64,000 bases of DNA from CAXSBA01 sp965277105 (lineage in GTDB: Bacteria > Spirochaetota > UBA12135 > COTS27 > CAXSBA01): positions 1,178,001-1,242,000 of the forward strand of contig OZ255710.1 of NCBI GenBank assembly GCA_965277105.1, written 5' to 3'. The position numbers and the translations under genes are program-made. This document shows, in pieces, positions 54,504 to 62,456 of this stretch. How positions within the stretch are numbered: position 1 is the stretch's first letter; the number at the start of each line of letters is the position of its first letter. Under the pieces are notes generated by a model. The model saw only the letters and a list, made by a program, of their open reading frames with translations. It ran no database searches and was not told the origin of the DNA.

Positions 54504-55589
54504 ATGGAAGAAAGAGTTTACAACTTTTCCCCCGGGCCCGCGGCTCTCCCCCAAGAAGTAATAAAAAAAGTACAACAAGAATTACAGAACTACAATCATC
54601 ATGGTTATTCGATTTTAGAGCTATCCCATCGCTCAAAAGATTTTATCAATATCATAGAAAACTGTAAAAAAAAGCTCCTTGATTTATTAGAGTTGCCTAA
54701 TAATTATCACCCCGTATTTCTTCAAGGAGGAGCAACAACAGAGTTTTTCAGAGTTGCTTACAACCTATTAGGAGAGGGCAAAACAGCTGATTATATCGAA
54801 ACTGGAACTTGGGTAAAAAAAGCAATCCAAGAAGCCCAAAACATTAGTCCGGTACAGATTATCGCTAGCTCTAAAGATAAAAACTTTAATTATATCCCAG
54901 AAGAAAATACTCTTAATTTTACCCCTAACGCTGAGTACGTGTACCTTTGCTCCAACAACACTATCGTGGGAACCCAGTATAAAACTTATCCTAAACCTCA
55001 ACATGGGAACTACTTAGTGGGAGATTTTACTTCTGATATTCTTTCGAGAAAATGCGATTTAAGTGACTTCGGGATTATCTTTGCCGGGGCTCAAAAAAAC
55101 CTAGCCCCTGCGGGATTATCGGTGGCTATTATTCGTGATGATGTTTTAAAGAAATGCAACCCTAAATTATTAGGCATCAACTCTTATATCACCATGCATA
55201 AAGATAATAGCCTTTTCAATACTTCTCCTGTTTTTCCTATTTACTTTATGGATCTCGTTTTGGATTGGATTTACGACCAAGGAGGAGTAGAAGCCCTAGA
55301 AAAAATCAATGAAGAAAAAGCGGCAATGCTTTACGAAGTGATCGATCAAGAAAGCATTTACACTCCTACCGCTAATAAGGCCAATCGCTCAGTTATGAAC
55401 ATTACTTTCACTTTGCCCGATGACGATATCACTAATAAATTTATCGAGCAAGCTAAAGAAAATGGATTGGCCAACCTTAAAGGACACCGCTCCGTAGGAG
55501 GAATAAGGGTATCTAACTATAATGCTATGCCTTTAGAAGGGATTGTTAAACTAACCAAGTTCATGAAGGATTTTAGCTCAAAAAATTAG
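54504..55589 (+). CDS. serC: Phosphoserine aminotransferase
   Basis: SerC (361 residues) makes phosphoserine in serine synthesis. It opens NFSPGPAALPQEVIKKVQQE and has HRSKDF, LQGGATTEF and the PLP lysine in FAGAQKNLAPAG. The C-terminus holds GHRSVGGIRVSNYNAMP, typical of the enzyme. AAAGGA lies about 8 bases before the ATG. No serA or serB is seen nearby. Confidence 0.96.
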   Translation: MEERVYNFSPGPAALPQEVIKKVQQELQNYNHHGYSILELSHRSKDFINIIENCKKKLLDLLELPNNYHPVFLQGGATTEFFRVAYNLLGEGKTADYIETGTWVKKAIQEAQNISPVQIIASSKDKNFNYIPEENTLNFTPNAEYVYLCSNNTIVGTQYKTYPKPQHGNYLVGDFTSDILSRKCDLSDFGIIFAGAQKNLAPAGLSVAIIRDDVLKKCNPKLLGINSYITMHKDNSLFNTSPVFPIYFMDLVLDWIYDQGGVEALEKINEEKAAMLYEVIDQESIYTPTANKANRSVMNITFTLPDDDITNKFIEQAKENGLANLKGHRSVGGIRVSNYNAMPLEGIVKLTKFMKDFSSKN

Positions 55590-55596
55590 TTTTACT

Positions 55597-56355
55597 TTGA
55601 GGTTCAACTGGATAAAAGGTTTTTTTTTAAAATCTTTTTTCTTTTTATATTTAGGCACTAATCTTTATAGCGTTAGTGTTGATTATATTTTTGAAATTAG
55701 CGGAGGGCTCAACTTCTACACCGAAGATAGGTCAGCCACTAAAGCAAGGTATAACTTAGATGATTTAAACAAGACCACCGCGGGGACTTTTCACATTAGA
55801 AATGGGGTGGTCTTATTTGATCACTTGCTTTTTTTTCTTAGTTACAGTTATTTTGAGAGAGAAACCTATGATTATCCCACTAACTATTTCGTACTCAATG
55901 AAAATTCTATCTTAGAAAAAAGCTTCCACAGCCTGCAATTTTTCACTGAATATTCTTTCTTTAAATATTCTAGCAAATATAACATTTCTTGGGGAATTGG
56001 CGGAGGATGGGTTAGAGAAAATAACAAATTTAGAACAATAAGCCAATTTTCACAAATAACTGATTTAGACAACGCTCCCATTGGGATACCTAAAAAAACC
56101 CACTATGACCATGGAATTTTTAGCACAAATATTAAGTTTTACTATCGCCTTAGAAGAGCAAGCACATTATTTTTAGCCCTAGAATATTCTCTCCTTACTC
56201 CTAGCTTAGAGCACTTCCCTAATTTAGTATTGGGAATTGATTTGAATTTAGAAATAATTCCCTCTCCGCCCCCACAAGCTCCAATTATAGAAACAATTAA
56301 AAAAGAAAAAGAAATTGAAGAGAAGGAATTAGAAAAAGATAATTCTGCCAATTAA
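55597..56355 (+). CDS. Probable outer-membrane beta-barrel protein
   Basis: A 252-residue protein with a signal peptide-like start (up to about residue 24, LYLGTNLYS). Alternating hydrophobic strands rich in Tyr, Phe and Gly follow (for example GLNFYTEDRS and NISWGIGGGWV), as in small outer-membrane barrels. The tail (about 225-252) is Pro/Glu/Lys-rich and ends outside the barrel. The start is TTG at 55597, 7 bp after serC. No family name is assigned. Confidence 0.6.
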   Translation: MRFNWIKGFFLKSFFFLYLGTNLYSVSVDYIFEISGGLNFYTEDRSATKARYNLDDLNKTTAGTFHIRNGVVLFDHLLFFLSYSYFERETYDYPTNYFVLNENSILEKSFHSLQFFTEYSFFKYSSKYNISWGIGGGWVRENNKFRTISQFSQITDLDNAPIGIPKKTHYDHGIFSTNIKFYYRLRRASTLFLALEYSLLTPSLEHFPNLVLGIDLNLEIIPSPPPQAPIIETIKKEKEIEEKELEKDNSAN

Positions 56356-56367
56356 GCATTAGCTCAA

Positions 56368-57129
56368 ATGAAAATTAAAATTCCTCAAGATCATTTTACA
56401 TTATATAAAAAGACTTATCAGTACTTGCAGGAAACCCTATTTATCAAAAAAAACTCCTTAGCTAATCTAGATTTTTCAAAAGAAATTTTGAATCATTATA
56501 TCAAAAAAGGAGAAAAGAAAAAATTGCAAGAAAAAGTAATTAACTTAGTCCCACCTAGCTCGTTACCACAAAACCCTTTAGAAGAAATACAGCAAAATGT
56601 CTACACTTGCACGAAGTGTTTTTTAGCTAAAAGCCGGAAGCAGGCAGTAACTTTCCCCCATAGTCAAAAATCACCCGTTATGGTGTTTAATGACATCCCT
56701 AGTTTTTATGACCAAATCCAAGGAGAATATTTTAAAGACGAAGTAGGGAAACTCCATTTAAAAATTTTACATTCTTTAGGACTTGACATCAAACAAACTT
56801 ATTTCACCTCCGTTATCAAATGTGCTTCTTCCATTGAACTAGGGAACCAACTCGAAAAAGTAATGATTTGCCAAGAGCACTTAAAAAAAGAGATTGACCT
56901 CGTTAAGCCTAAACTGATTTTAGCGTTTGGGGAAGATACCTATAAATTTTTATTTGGAAAAAAAGATTTTTTGAGCATTCGAGGGCAAAAACTTACTTTC
57001 CAAGGGGTTCAAATTGTTTTTACTTATCACCCAAAAGACCTGATCATTGATGAAAGCCTTAAAAAGCATTGCTGGGATGATCTAAAACCTTGTAAAAAAG
57101 TAATTGAAGATTTTTTAGAAAAAAAGTAA
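56368..57129 (+). CDS. UDG family 4-like Fe-S protein with altered active-site motif
   Basis: A 253-residue protein with a family 4-type uracil-DNA glycosylase core after about 75 extra N-terminal residues. Cys81, Cys84, Cys152 and Cys168 keep the family 4 iron-sulfur spacing. The usual uracil motif GExPG is replaced by FNDIPSFYD (107-115), while a His-Pro (TYHPKDL, 219-225) remains. Fe-S binding is therefore likely but uracil excision is doubtful. It starts 12 bp after the barrel gene and converges on the HNH remnant. Confidence 0.7.
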   Translation: MKIKIPQDHFTLYKKTYQYLQETLFIKKNSLANLDFSKEILNHYIKKGEKKKLQEKVINLVPPSSLPQNPLEEIQQNVYTCTKCFLAKSRKQAVTFPHSQKSPVMVFNDIPSFYDQIQGEYFKDEVGKLHLKILHSLGLDIKQTYFTSVIKCASSIELGNQLEKVMICQEHLKKEIDLVKPKLILAFGEDTYKFLFGKKDFLSIRGQKLTFQGVQIVFTYHPKDLIIDESLKKHCWDDLKPCKKVIEDFLEKK

Positions 57130-57132
57130 AAA

Positions 57133-57716
57133 TTATTTATCCCAAATGATATGCCCATTAATGCCATGTCTGTCATAAGTCTTTAAAACATCACAGCAGA
57201 ATTTTTTTAACTCAATGTTGTTTTTCTCTTTAGCCAGCTCATAAAGACGAATAAACATTTTTTTTCCCGTTTCGGTTTGTTTGAGATTTTTTTTTATAAA
57301 ATTACGCTTAGCACAAAGAGTTTGCCCATTAGCTAAAGTCGCTTTGCCTCCAAGTTCTTTAGGCTTAATGTGATCAACATGAAGTTCCACTCCTTCTTTC
57401 TTACCATTCCCGCAAATGGTACACTTGTACCCATCTCTTTTCAATATTTTATTTTTTAAAGCTGGAGAAAAGTCAAATAATTCCCTTTTTTTATCAGGTT
57501 AGGCGTGTAGCGATAAACGCCTTTTTTAACTTTTACCAAATAACCTTTTTGATGAAGGGAACGTATACCTCTATCTGGATCTCGAAAAACTTTATTAGTT
57601 TTTTTCTTCCACTCATTAGTAGCCCAATCAACTACCTGAGGATGAGAGATGTTTTTGTTGGGATTTTTTTTAAAAAACTCTAATAGTAAATCTAACTGCG
57701 ATAACTTTTTTGTCAT
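57133..57716 (-). pseudogene. Restriction endonuclease of HNH type, frameshifted
   Basis: Two adjacent frames, 57716-57456 and 57444-57133, join into one 195-codon gene if one A is added to a 7-A run at about 57486-57492 on the minus strand. The N-terminal part looks like a winged helix (DLLLEFFKKNPNKNISHPQV). The C-terminal part is an HNH nuclease: CTICGNGKKEGVELHVDHIKP, then LANGQTLCAKRNF. The restored joint reads KKRELFDFSPALKNKIL, a natural sequence. It follows the methyltransferase remnant by 3 bases, so it is the restriction gene of a type II pair. Confidence 0.8.
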
Positions 57717-57719
57717 AGA

Positions 57720-58497
57720 TTAAAACAAAGTCTTTTTCCTTATGTTAGTTTCTTGCTCTAAACGTTTTATAGCTAAATCACAATAACTTTTAGCAATATC
57801 AATTCCTTTTCGCTTATTAATATAAGAAGCAATAAGAGTAGAGCCACTACCCATAAACGGATCAAGGACCACATCATCAATAAAGCTAAAAAGTTTGATA
57901 CATCTTTTCGGCAACTCTAGAGGGAAAGCAGCTGGATGCCCGCCAGAGCCTTTTTTGCTTTGCCCTGAAAAAGTCCAAAGCCCATTAGTCTATTCCATAA
58001 ACTCTTCTTTGGTGATATCATTTTTTCTACTGCCACTAATTCTCTTCCAACTTTTTTTATACAAAACTAAAATGAGCTCAACCGGAGCAATCACATAAGG
58101 TGCAGAAGCCGACAACCAAGACCCCCAAGCTGTTCTACGAGATATATTGCCTTCGTTCCAAATAATAGTGGAGTGATACTGCCATCCAATAGCTTTAGCA
58201 ACATTAGTAATATCAGCCCCAACCGATTTTTGCCCACCTTTGTTTTTATCAAGGGGGATATTAAGTAAAAAACGTCCATCGTCTTTTGCTAAGGCAAAAC
58301 ATTTTTCTAACCACTTCCTCGTGAAAGCTAGATAATCGTCATAAGATAAACTATCAGAGTTTGACTTGTAATCAATACCCACGTTATAAGGTGGAAGAAG
58401 TTATAATCAAATCGATAGAGTTAGTAGGAACTACTGAGGTAGTAAGGATATTATCATGGTAAATAGTTGTATCTTTATTTCTAAAATAAGGGGTCAT
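57720..58497 (-). pseudogene. DNA methyltransferase, broken by a frameshift and a nonsense codon
   Basis: Three pieces join into a 259-codon beta-class methyltransferase. The first (from ATG 58497) runs to SIDLIIT. An extra T near 58395-58400 then shifts the frame inside motif IV (SPPYNVGIDY when corrected). The second piece runs to EFME, where TAG (57990-57992) stands for a likely Trp. The third holds GGHPAAFPLELPKRC and motif I DPFMGSGST. The order IV then I and the SPPY motif fit an N4-cytosine or N6-adenine enzyme. Two independent lesions argue for a dead gene. Confidence 0.85.
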
Positions 58498-58661
58498 TAG
58501 TATTAATTTAAATAAATAACTATAGAAATAATTGTGAAATGATTTAATAACATTAATGAATCTTAAACAATAATGATATTTTATTATAGCATAGAAAAAC
58601 GAAAAGTTAAAATCACTATTTTTAGTAACTAATAAAAATATTTAAGAATATAATTTATCGT

Positions 58662-59939
58662 ATGGTTAATTTATATATTGATATGACTTCGGGGGTGGCG
58701 GGAGATATGCTTGTAGGGGGCCTTCTTCATCTCTCTGCTGACTTAGAAGCAACTAAAAAATATTTACTAGAAAAATTAGCGAAACTTGATTTAAAAGAGC
58801 CCATTACTCTTAAAGAAGAACTAGTAAAAGTAAATGGGATAACTAGCCTTAAAATAAAATTTTCTACTCCCGAAGACGACTGGTTTAAAGAAAAAAACCA
58901 AGATCAAAATGGAGAACACCATCACCACCATCGTCATCGACATTTTTCTCACATTAAAAAGCTTATAGAAAATTCCCAACTTTCTACTTGGGTTAAAGAA
59001 AAAACTATTACAGCTTTTACTTTGTTAGGAAAAGCCGAAGGGAAAGTGCATAATCAAAGCCTAGAAAAAATTCATTTTCATGAAGTTGGTTCCTTAGATG
59101 CTATTTTAGAAATAGTTAGTTTTTATGTTTTATTAGAAAAGCATCAAATTAAAAAAGTTTTTTCATCAGAAATTATAGTAGGAAGCGGGTATGTCGATTG
59201 CCAACATGGCAAAATGCCGGTCCCGGTACCAGCGGTAGTGGAAATGTTAGCGATGAAAAAAGCCCCTTTTAAAAAAATCCTCGAGAATACCGGGGAGTTA
59301 ACTACGCCTACAGGCCTAGCTTTAGTTTTAAGCAGTACTACTTCTTTTGAATTTCCCAAGGGACAGTTGATCGAAAAAACCGGCTACGGTGCTGGCCATA
59401 AAGTAATAAAAAATTTGACAAACGTCGTTCGTCTTTTATACCTAAAAGAAAGAACTTCAACAGATAATCCTCTAGACCACGATGAAGTGGTCGAAATAAA
59501 AACCACTATTGACGATATGACTGGCGAAGAGATGGGGCTAATGTTAGAAAAACTTCTTGCTTTAGGAGCTTTGGATGTTACCTATAAAAGTGTTTTAATG
59601 AAAAAAGGCAGGATAGGGTACGAGCTAAATATCTTATCCACCACTACTGCTAGTGAAACCTTAGAGGTATATTTATTGAAAAATTCTAGTGCTTTGGGAT
59701 TTCGTTATCAAACTTTAAAGCGCAAAAAGCTAGTACGAAAAATAAAAATTTTAAAAATAAAAAACCCCCAAGACCCTCAAGGAAGAAAGATCGAAGTGAT
59801 AGTTAAAGAAAGCTACTGGGGGAGTAATTTACTAAAAAAAAAAATAGAATTTGATTCCCTTAAAAAAATCACTGAAGCAACTTCCCTTAGTATAAAAGAG
59901 GTCTATGCTTTGGTAGAAAAAATTTATAATAAAAATTAG
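58662..59939 (+). CDS. larC: Nickel-pincer cofactor biosynthesis protein
   Basis: LarC inserts nickel into the pyridinium pincer cofactor of lactate racemase-type enzymes, using CTP. The 425 residues open LYIDMTSGVAGDMLVGGLL. A His-rich stretch (GEHHHHHRHRHFSHIKKL) suggests metal storage. Then EKIHFHEVGSLDAILEIV, VPVPAVVEML, ELTTPTGLAL, GYGAGHK and IDDMTGEEMG follow. It is a single frame, whereas some species need a frameshift. No larA, larB or larE is nearby, so its client is unknown. Confidence 0.9.
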   Translation: MVNLYIDMTSGVAGDMLVGGLLHLSADLEATKKYLLEKLAKLDLKEPITLKEELVKVNGITSLKIKFSTPEDDWFKEKNQDQNGEHHHHHRHRHFSHIKKLIENSQLSTWVKEKTITAFTLLGKAEGKVHNQSLEKIHFHEVGSLDAILEIVSFYVLLEKHQIKKVFSSEIIVGSGYVDCQHGKMPVPVPAVVEMLAMKKAPFKKILENTGELTTPTGLALVLSSTTSFEFPKGQLIEKTGYGAGHKVIKNLTNVVRLLYLKERTSTDNPLDHDEVVEIKTTIDDMTGEEMGLMLEKLLALGALDVTYKSVLMKKGRIGYELNILSTTTASETLEVYLLKNSSALGFRYQTLKRKKLVRKIKILKIKNPQDPQGRKIEVIVKESYWGSNLLKKKIEFDSLKKITEATSLSIKEVYALVEKIYNKN

Positions 59940-59976
59940 CTAACCAAAAACGAATCATTTAAAAAAACCTTCATCT

Positions 59977-60579
59977 ATTGCTCTTTTTTTTGGCTCTTTC
60001 AATCCCGTGCATAAGGGGCATATAAAAATATGTCAAAGTATTTTTAAAAAAACTAAGTTAAACCTTAAAGCAATTTGGTTAGTTTTATCACCGCATAATC
60101 CATTTAAAAATAAGAATGAATTAATCGCGCCTCACCACCGCTTAACTATGCTCAATTTAGCATTAGCTCAAGAAAATAAATTTAAAGCTTGTTCTTTAGA
60201 GCTAACCATGCCCCAACCTAATTATACCCACCAAACTTTAACCAAACTACAAGAAAAACATCCCACTGAAAACTTTAAAATTATTTTAGGAGAAGACAAC
60301 TTGCTTACTTTTTTTCAGTGGAAAAACGCTGATTGGATTTTTAAAAATTTTCCTTTAATTATGTACCCTCGCAGGCAATCAAACTTAAAGCCTACCCCGA
60401 AAAATTTCTTGGAAAAATTTAAAACAAATCCTCAAAATATTTTTCTTCAACAAGAAAAATTATTAGAAATAAGCGCCACCACAATACGAGAAGAAATTAA
60501 GAAAGGAAATTACCAGTTAGAAAAATATTTGCTTGCTTCGACTATTGATTATTTGAAAAATAAAAACCTATTTAGCTAA
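59977..60579 (+). CDS. nadD: Nicotinate-nucleotide adenylyltransferase, unusual start
   Basis: NadD adenylates nicotinate mononucleotide in NAD synthesis. The nucleotide motif GSFNPVHKGH lies partly before the first standard start, GTG at 60007. The frame is open upstream to a TAA at 59941-59943, and IALFFGSFNPVHKGHI is a typical NadD start. No ATG, GTG or TTG is in frame, so I use ATT (59977) as the best guess; a miscounted T-run (59984-59991) is the alternative. Later motifs are LSPHNPFK, the TH-containing PNYTHQTL and ISATTIREEIKKG. NadK is in the same window. Confidence 0.8.
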   Translation: MALFFGSFNPVHKGHIKICQSIFKKTKLNLKAIWLVLSPHNPFKNKNELIAPHHRLTMLNLALAQENKFKACSLELTMPQPNYTHQTLTKLQEKHPTENFKIILGEDNLLTFFQWKNADWIFKNFPLIMYPRRQSNLKPTPKNFLEKFKTNPQNIFLQQEKLLEISATTIREEIKKGNYQLEKYLLASTIDYLKNKNLFS

Positions 60580-60589
60580 AGGATAAAAA

Positions 60590-61294
60590 ATGCTCACCAT
60601 AAACGAAACCATTTGCCATGAACTTCGAGAGTATGCTCAAGTGGAAAAGCAAGAGTTCATGCATCACTTTTTTCGAACTGGGCCTGGAGAGTACGCCGAG
60701 GGAGATAAAATTTTAGTGGTCCCCGTTCCTATCCAAAGGAAAATTGCTAAAAAGTATTTTAAAACAATAAAACAAAAAGAACTTTTAAAGCTCCTGCATT
60801 CTCCTTGGCATGAAGAAAGACTGACAGCTCTTATAATTTTAACTTACCAATTCGAAAAAGCCGATGAAGAAGAACGGGAAAGAATTTTTAATTTTTACTT
60901 AAAAAAAACGAAGTATATCAATAACTGGGATTTGGTTGATTGCTCGGCTTACAAAATCGTTGGAGTTTTTTTACTTAAACGAAACAAAAATATTCTTTAT
61001 CAATTAGCGCAGTCGAAAAGCCTTTGGGAAAGGCGCATTGCAGTTGTTGCTACCCTAGAGTTTATTCGACAGGGCGAATTTACCCCTACTATGAAAATTG
61101 CCAAAATGCTCCTTAATGACGACCATGATTTGATTCACAAAGCAGTGGGTTGGATGATTCGAGAAGTAGGAAAACGAGAAGAAAAAGTTCTAACTAATTT
61201 CTTAGAAAAGCACAGCACTCAAATGCCTCGCACTATGCTCCGCTATGCGATTGAAAAACTAGAAAATAAAAAATATTATCTTAACAAAAAATAA
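60590..61294 (+). CDS. AlkD-like DNA alkylation repair HEAT protein
   Basis: A 234-residue, all-helical protein of the AlkD (COG4912) family. HEAT-like pairs run from about 20 to 230, with the family features VPVPIQRKIAKKYF, LLHSPWHEERLTALIIL, INNWDLVDCSAYKIVG, WERRIAVVATLEFI and HKAVGWMIREVGKRE. AlkD excises N3- and N7-alkyl bases without base flipping. AAGGAT lies 7 bases before the ATG. It follows nadD by 10 bp. Confidence 0.9.
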   Translation: MLTINETICHELREYAQVEKQEFMHHFFRTGPGEYAEGDKILVVPVPIQRKIAKKYFKTIKQKELLKLLHSPWHEERLTALIILTYQFEKADEEERERIFNFYLKKTKYINNWDLVDCSAYKIVGVFLLKRNKNILYQLAQSKSLWERRIAVVATLEFIRQGEFTPTMKIAKMLLNDDHDLIHKAVGWMIREVGKREEKVLTNFLEKHSTQMPRTMLRYAIEKLENKKYYLNKK

Positions 61295-61298
61295 ATAT

Positions 61299-62429
61299 TT
61301 ATTCGATATAAATTTTATCTAATCGCCTACTACCAAAAGAACATAAAATATCATAAGGATGAGTTTTTTTATGATTACTCCATTCTTCTACTAAAATTGT
61401 TTGCTGACTTTTTTTATCTTCCCCTAAGAGGGTAACCTCGTCTCCAATTTTTATATGCTTTTCTTGATCTAATAAATCGACAGTAAGGTAGTCCATCGAG
61501 AGTCTCCCAATAATAGGAAACTCCAAGCCGTTAATGAGCACTCTTCCTTGATTACTCAAAGCAAACGGAAGACCATCGGCATAACCGGCAGAAACTGTTC
61601 CTACCCAAGTTGGTTTTTTAATGGCAAAAGTTTTAGCATAACCTACAGTGAAAGGAGGAGTTAAAAGCCTCTTGCTAATGAGATGGCTTTTAAAAGCCAA
61701 GCAAGGTTTTAGCCCAAAATCAAGATAACGGCGAGTAACCCCATAAAGGGCAATCCCCGTTCGAACAAAATGAAGATAACTTTGGGGATAATTCATAATA
61801 GCATCCGAATTAGCTAAGTGCAGTTTTATTTTTTTCGTGGTAATTTTTTTCTGCAGATTATTTATCAAAAAATCAAACCTTTGCAACTGGGACTTAGTGA
61901 GTGCGTCTTTTTTTTTATCCGCGTTAGAAAAATGAGAGAAAATACCTTTGACTTCTAAATGAGAAAGATTAAAAATTTTCTCTATCTCGGGTAAAGCATT
62001 TTGATGATTAAGACCTAAATTTCCCATGCCAGTATCGAGATAAATTTGTACTTTAGCTGACTTTTTTTTCTTCCTAGCTAGAGTGCTAACCAGTTTAGCT
62101 GAATTAAAATTAGTAAGCGGGATTAGCACATCTAAATCAATTAAATGGCTTATCTCGTCTTGTAAAAAATCACCTAAAAGATGGATCTCTCCATCAAAAA
62201 TTTTCCTCACTTCATAGGCTTCCTGCAGGCAAGAAATAGCAACTTGACTCACCTGATTGGCTTTTAAAACTTGGACGATTTTCTCATAGCCCATCCCGTA
62301 GGCATTGGCTTTAATCACCACCAATAAATCTTTTTGAACTTTTTTTTTTAATACTTTTAAATTATACTGATAATGCTTTAAGTTAATAATGAGTTTATTG
62401 CGCAAAATAATTTTAGGTTTGTTAGTCAC
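61299..62429 (-). CDS. alr: Alanine racemase
   Basis: Alr (376 residues) makes D-alanine for peptidoglycan. The PLP lysine is Lys40 in VIKANAYGMGYEK, and the catalytic Tyr is in VSAGYADGLP (about residue 276). The fold end has GEDKKSQQTILVEEW and DILCSFGSRR. It converges on the AlkD-like gene with 4 bp between stops. The Mod-type methyltransferase lies 27 bp upstream on the same strand. Confidence 0.95.
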   Translation of the reverse strand: MTNKPKIILRNKLIINLKHYQYNLKVLKKKVQKDLLVVIKANAYGMGYEKIVQVLKANQVSQVAISCLQEAYEVRKIFDGEIHLLGDFLQDEISHLIDLDVLIPLTNFNSAKLVSTLARKKKKSAKVQIYLDTGMGNLGLNHQNALPEIEKIFNLSHLEVKGIFSHFSNADKKKDALTKSQLQRFDFLINNLQKKITTKKIKLHLANSDAIMNYPQSYLHFVRTGIALYGVTRRYLDFGLKPCLAFKSHLISKRLLTPPFTVGYAKTFAIKKPTWVGTVSAGYADGLPFALSNQGRVLINGLEFPIIGRLSMDYLTVDLLDQEKHIKIGDEVTLLGEDKKSQQTILVEEWSNHKKTHPYDILCSFGSRRLDKIYIE

Positions 62430-62456
62430 TTTTATTATTTTTTTTAGGGATTTTTT

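Noticed and set aside
57990..57992. In-frame TAG as recoding (pyrrolysine-type read-through)
   Set aside because: The same gene also has a frameshift in motif IV, the expected residue is Trp, and TAG ends other genes here.
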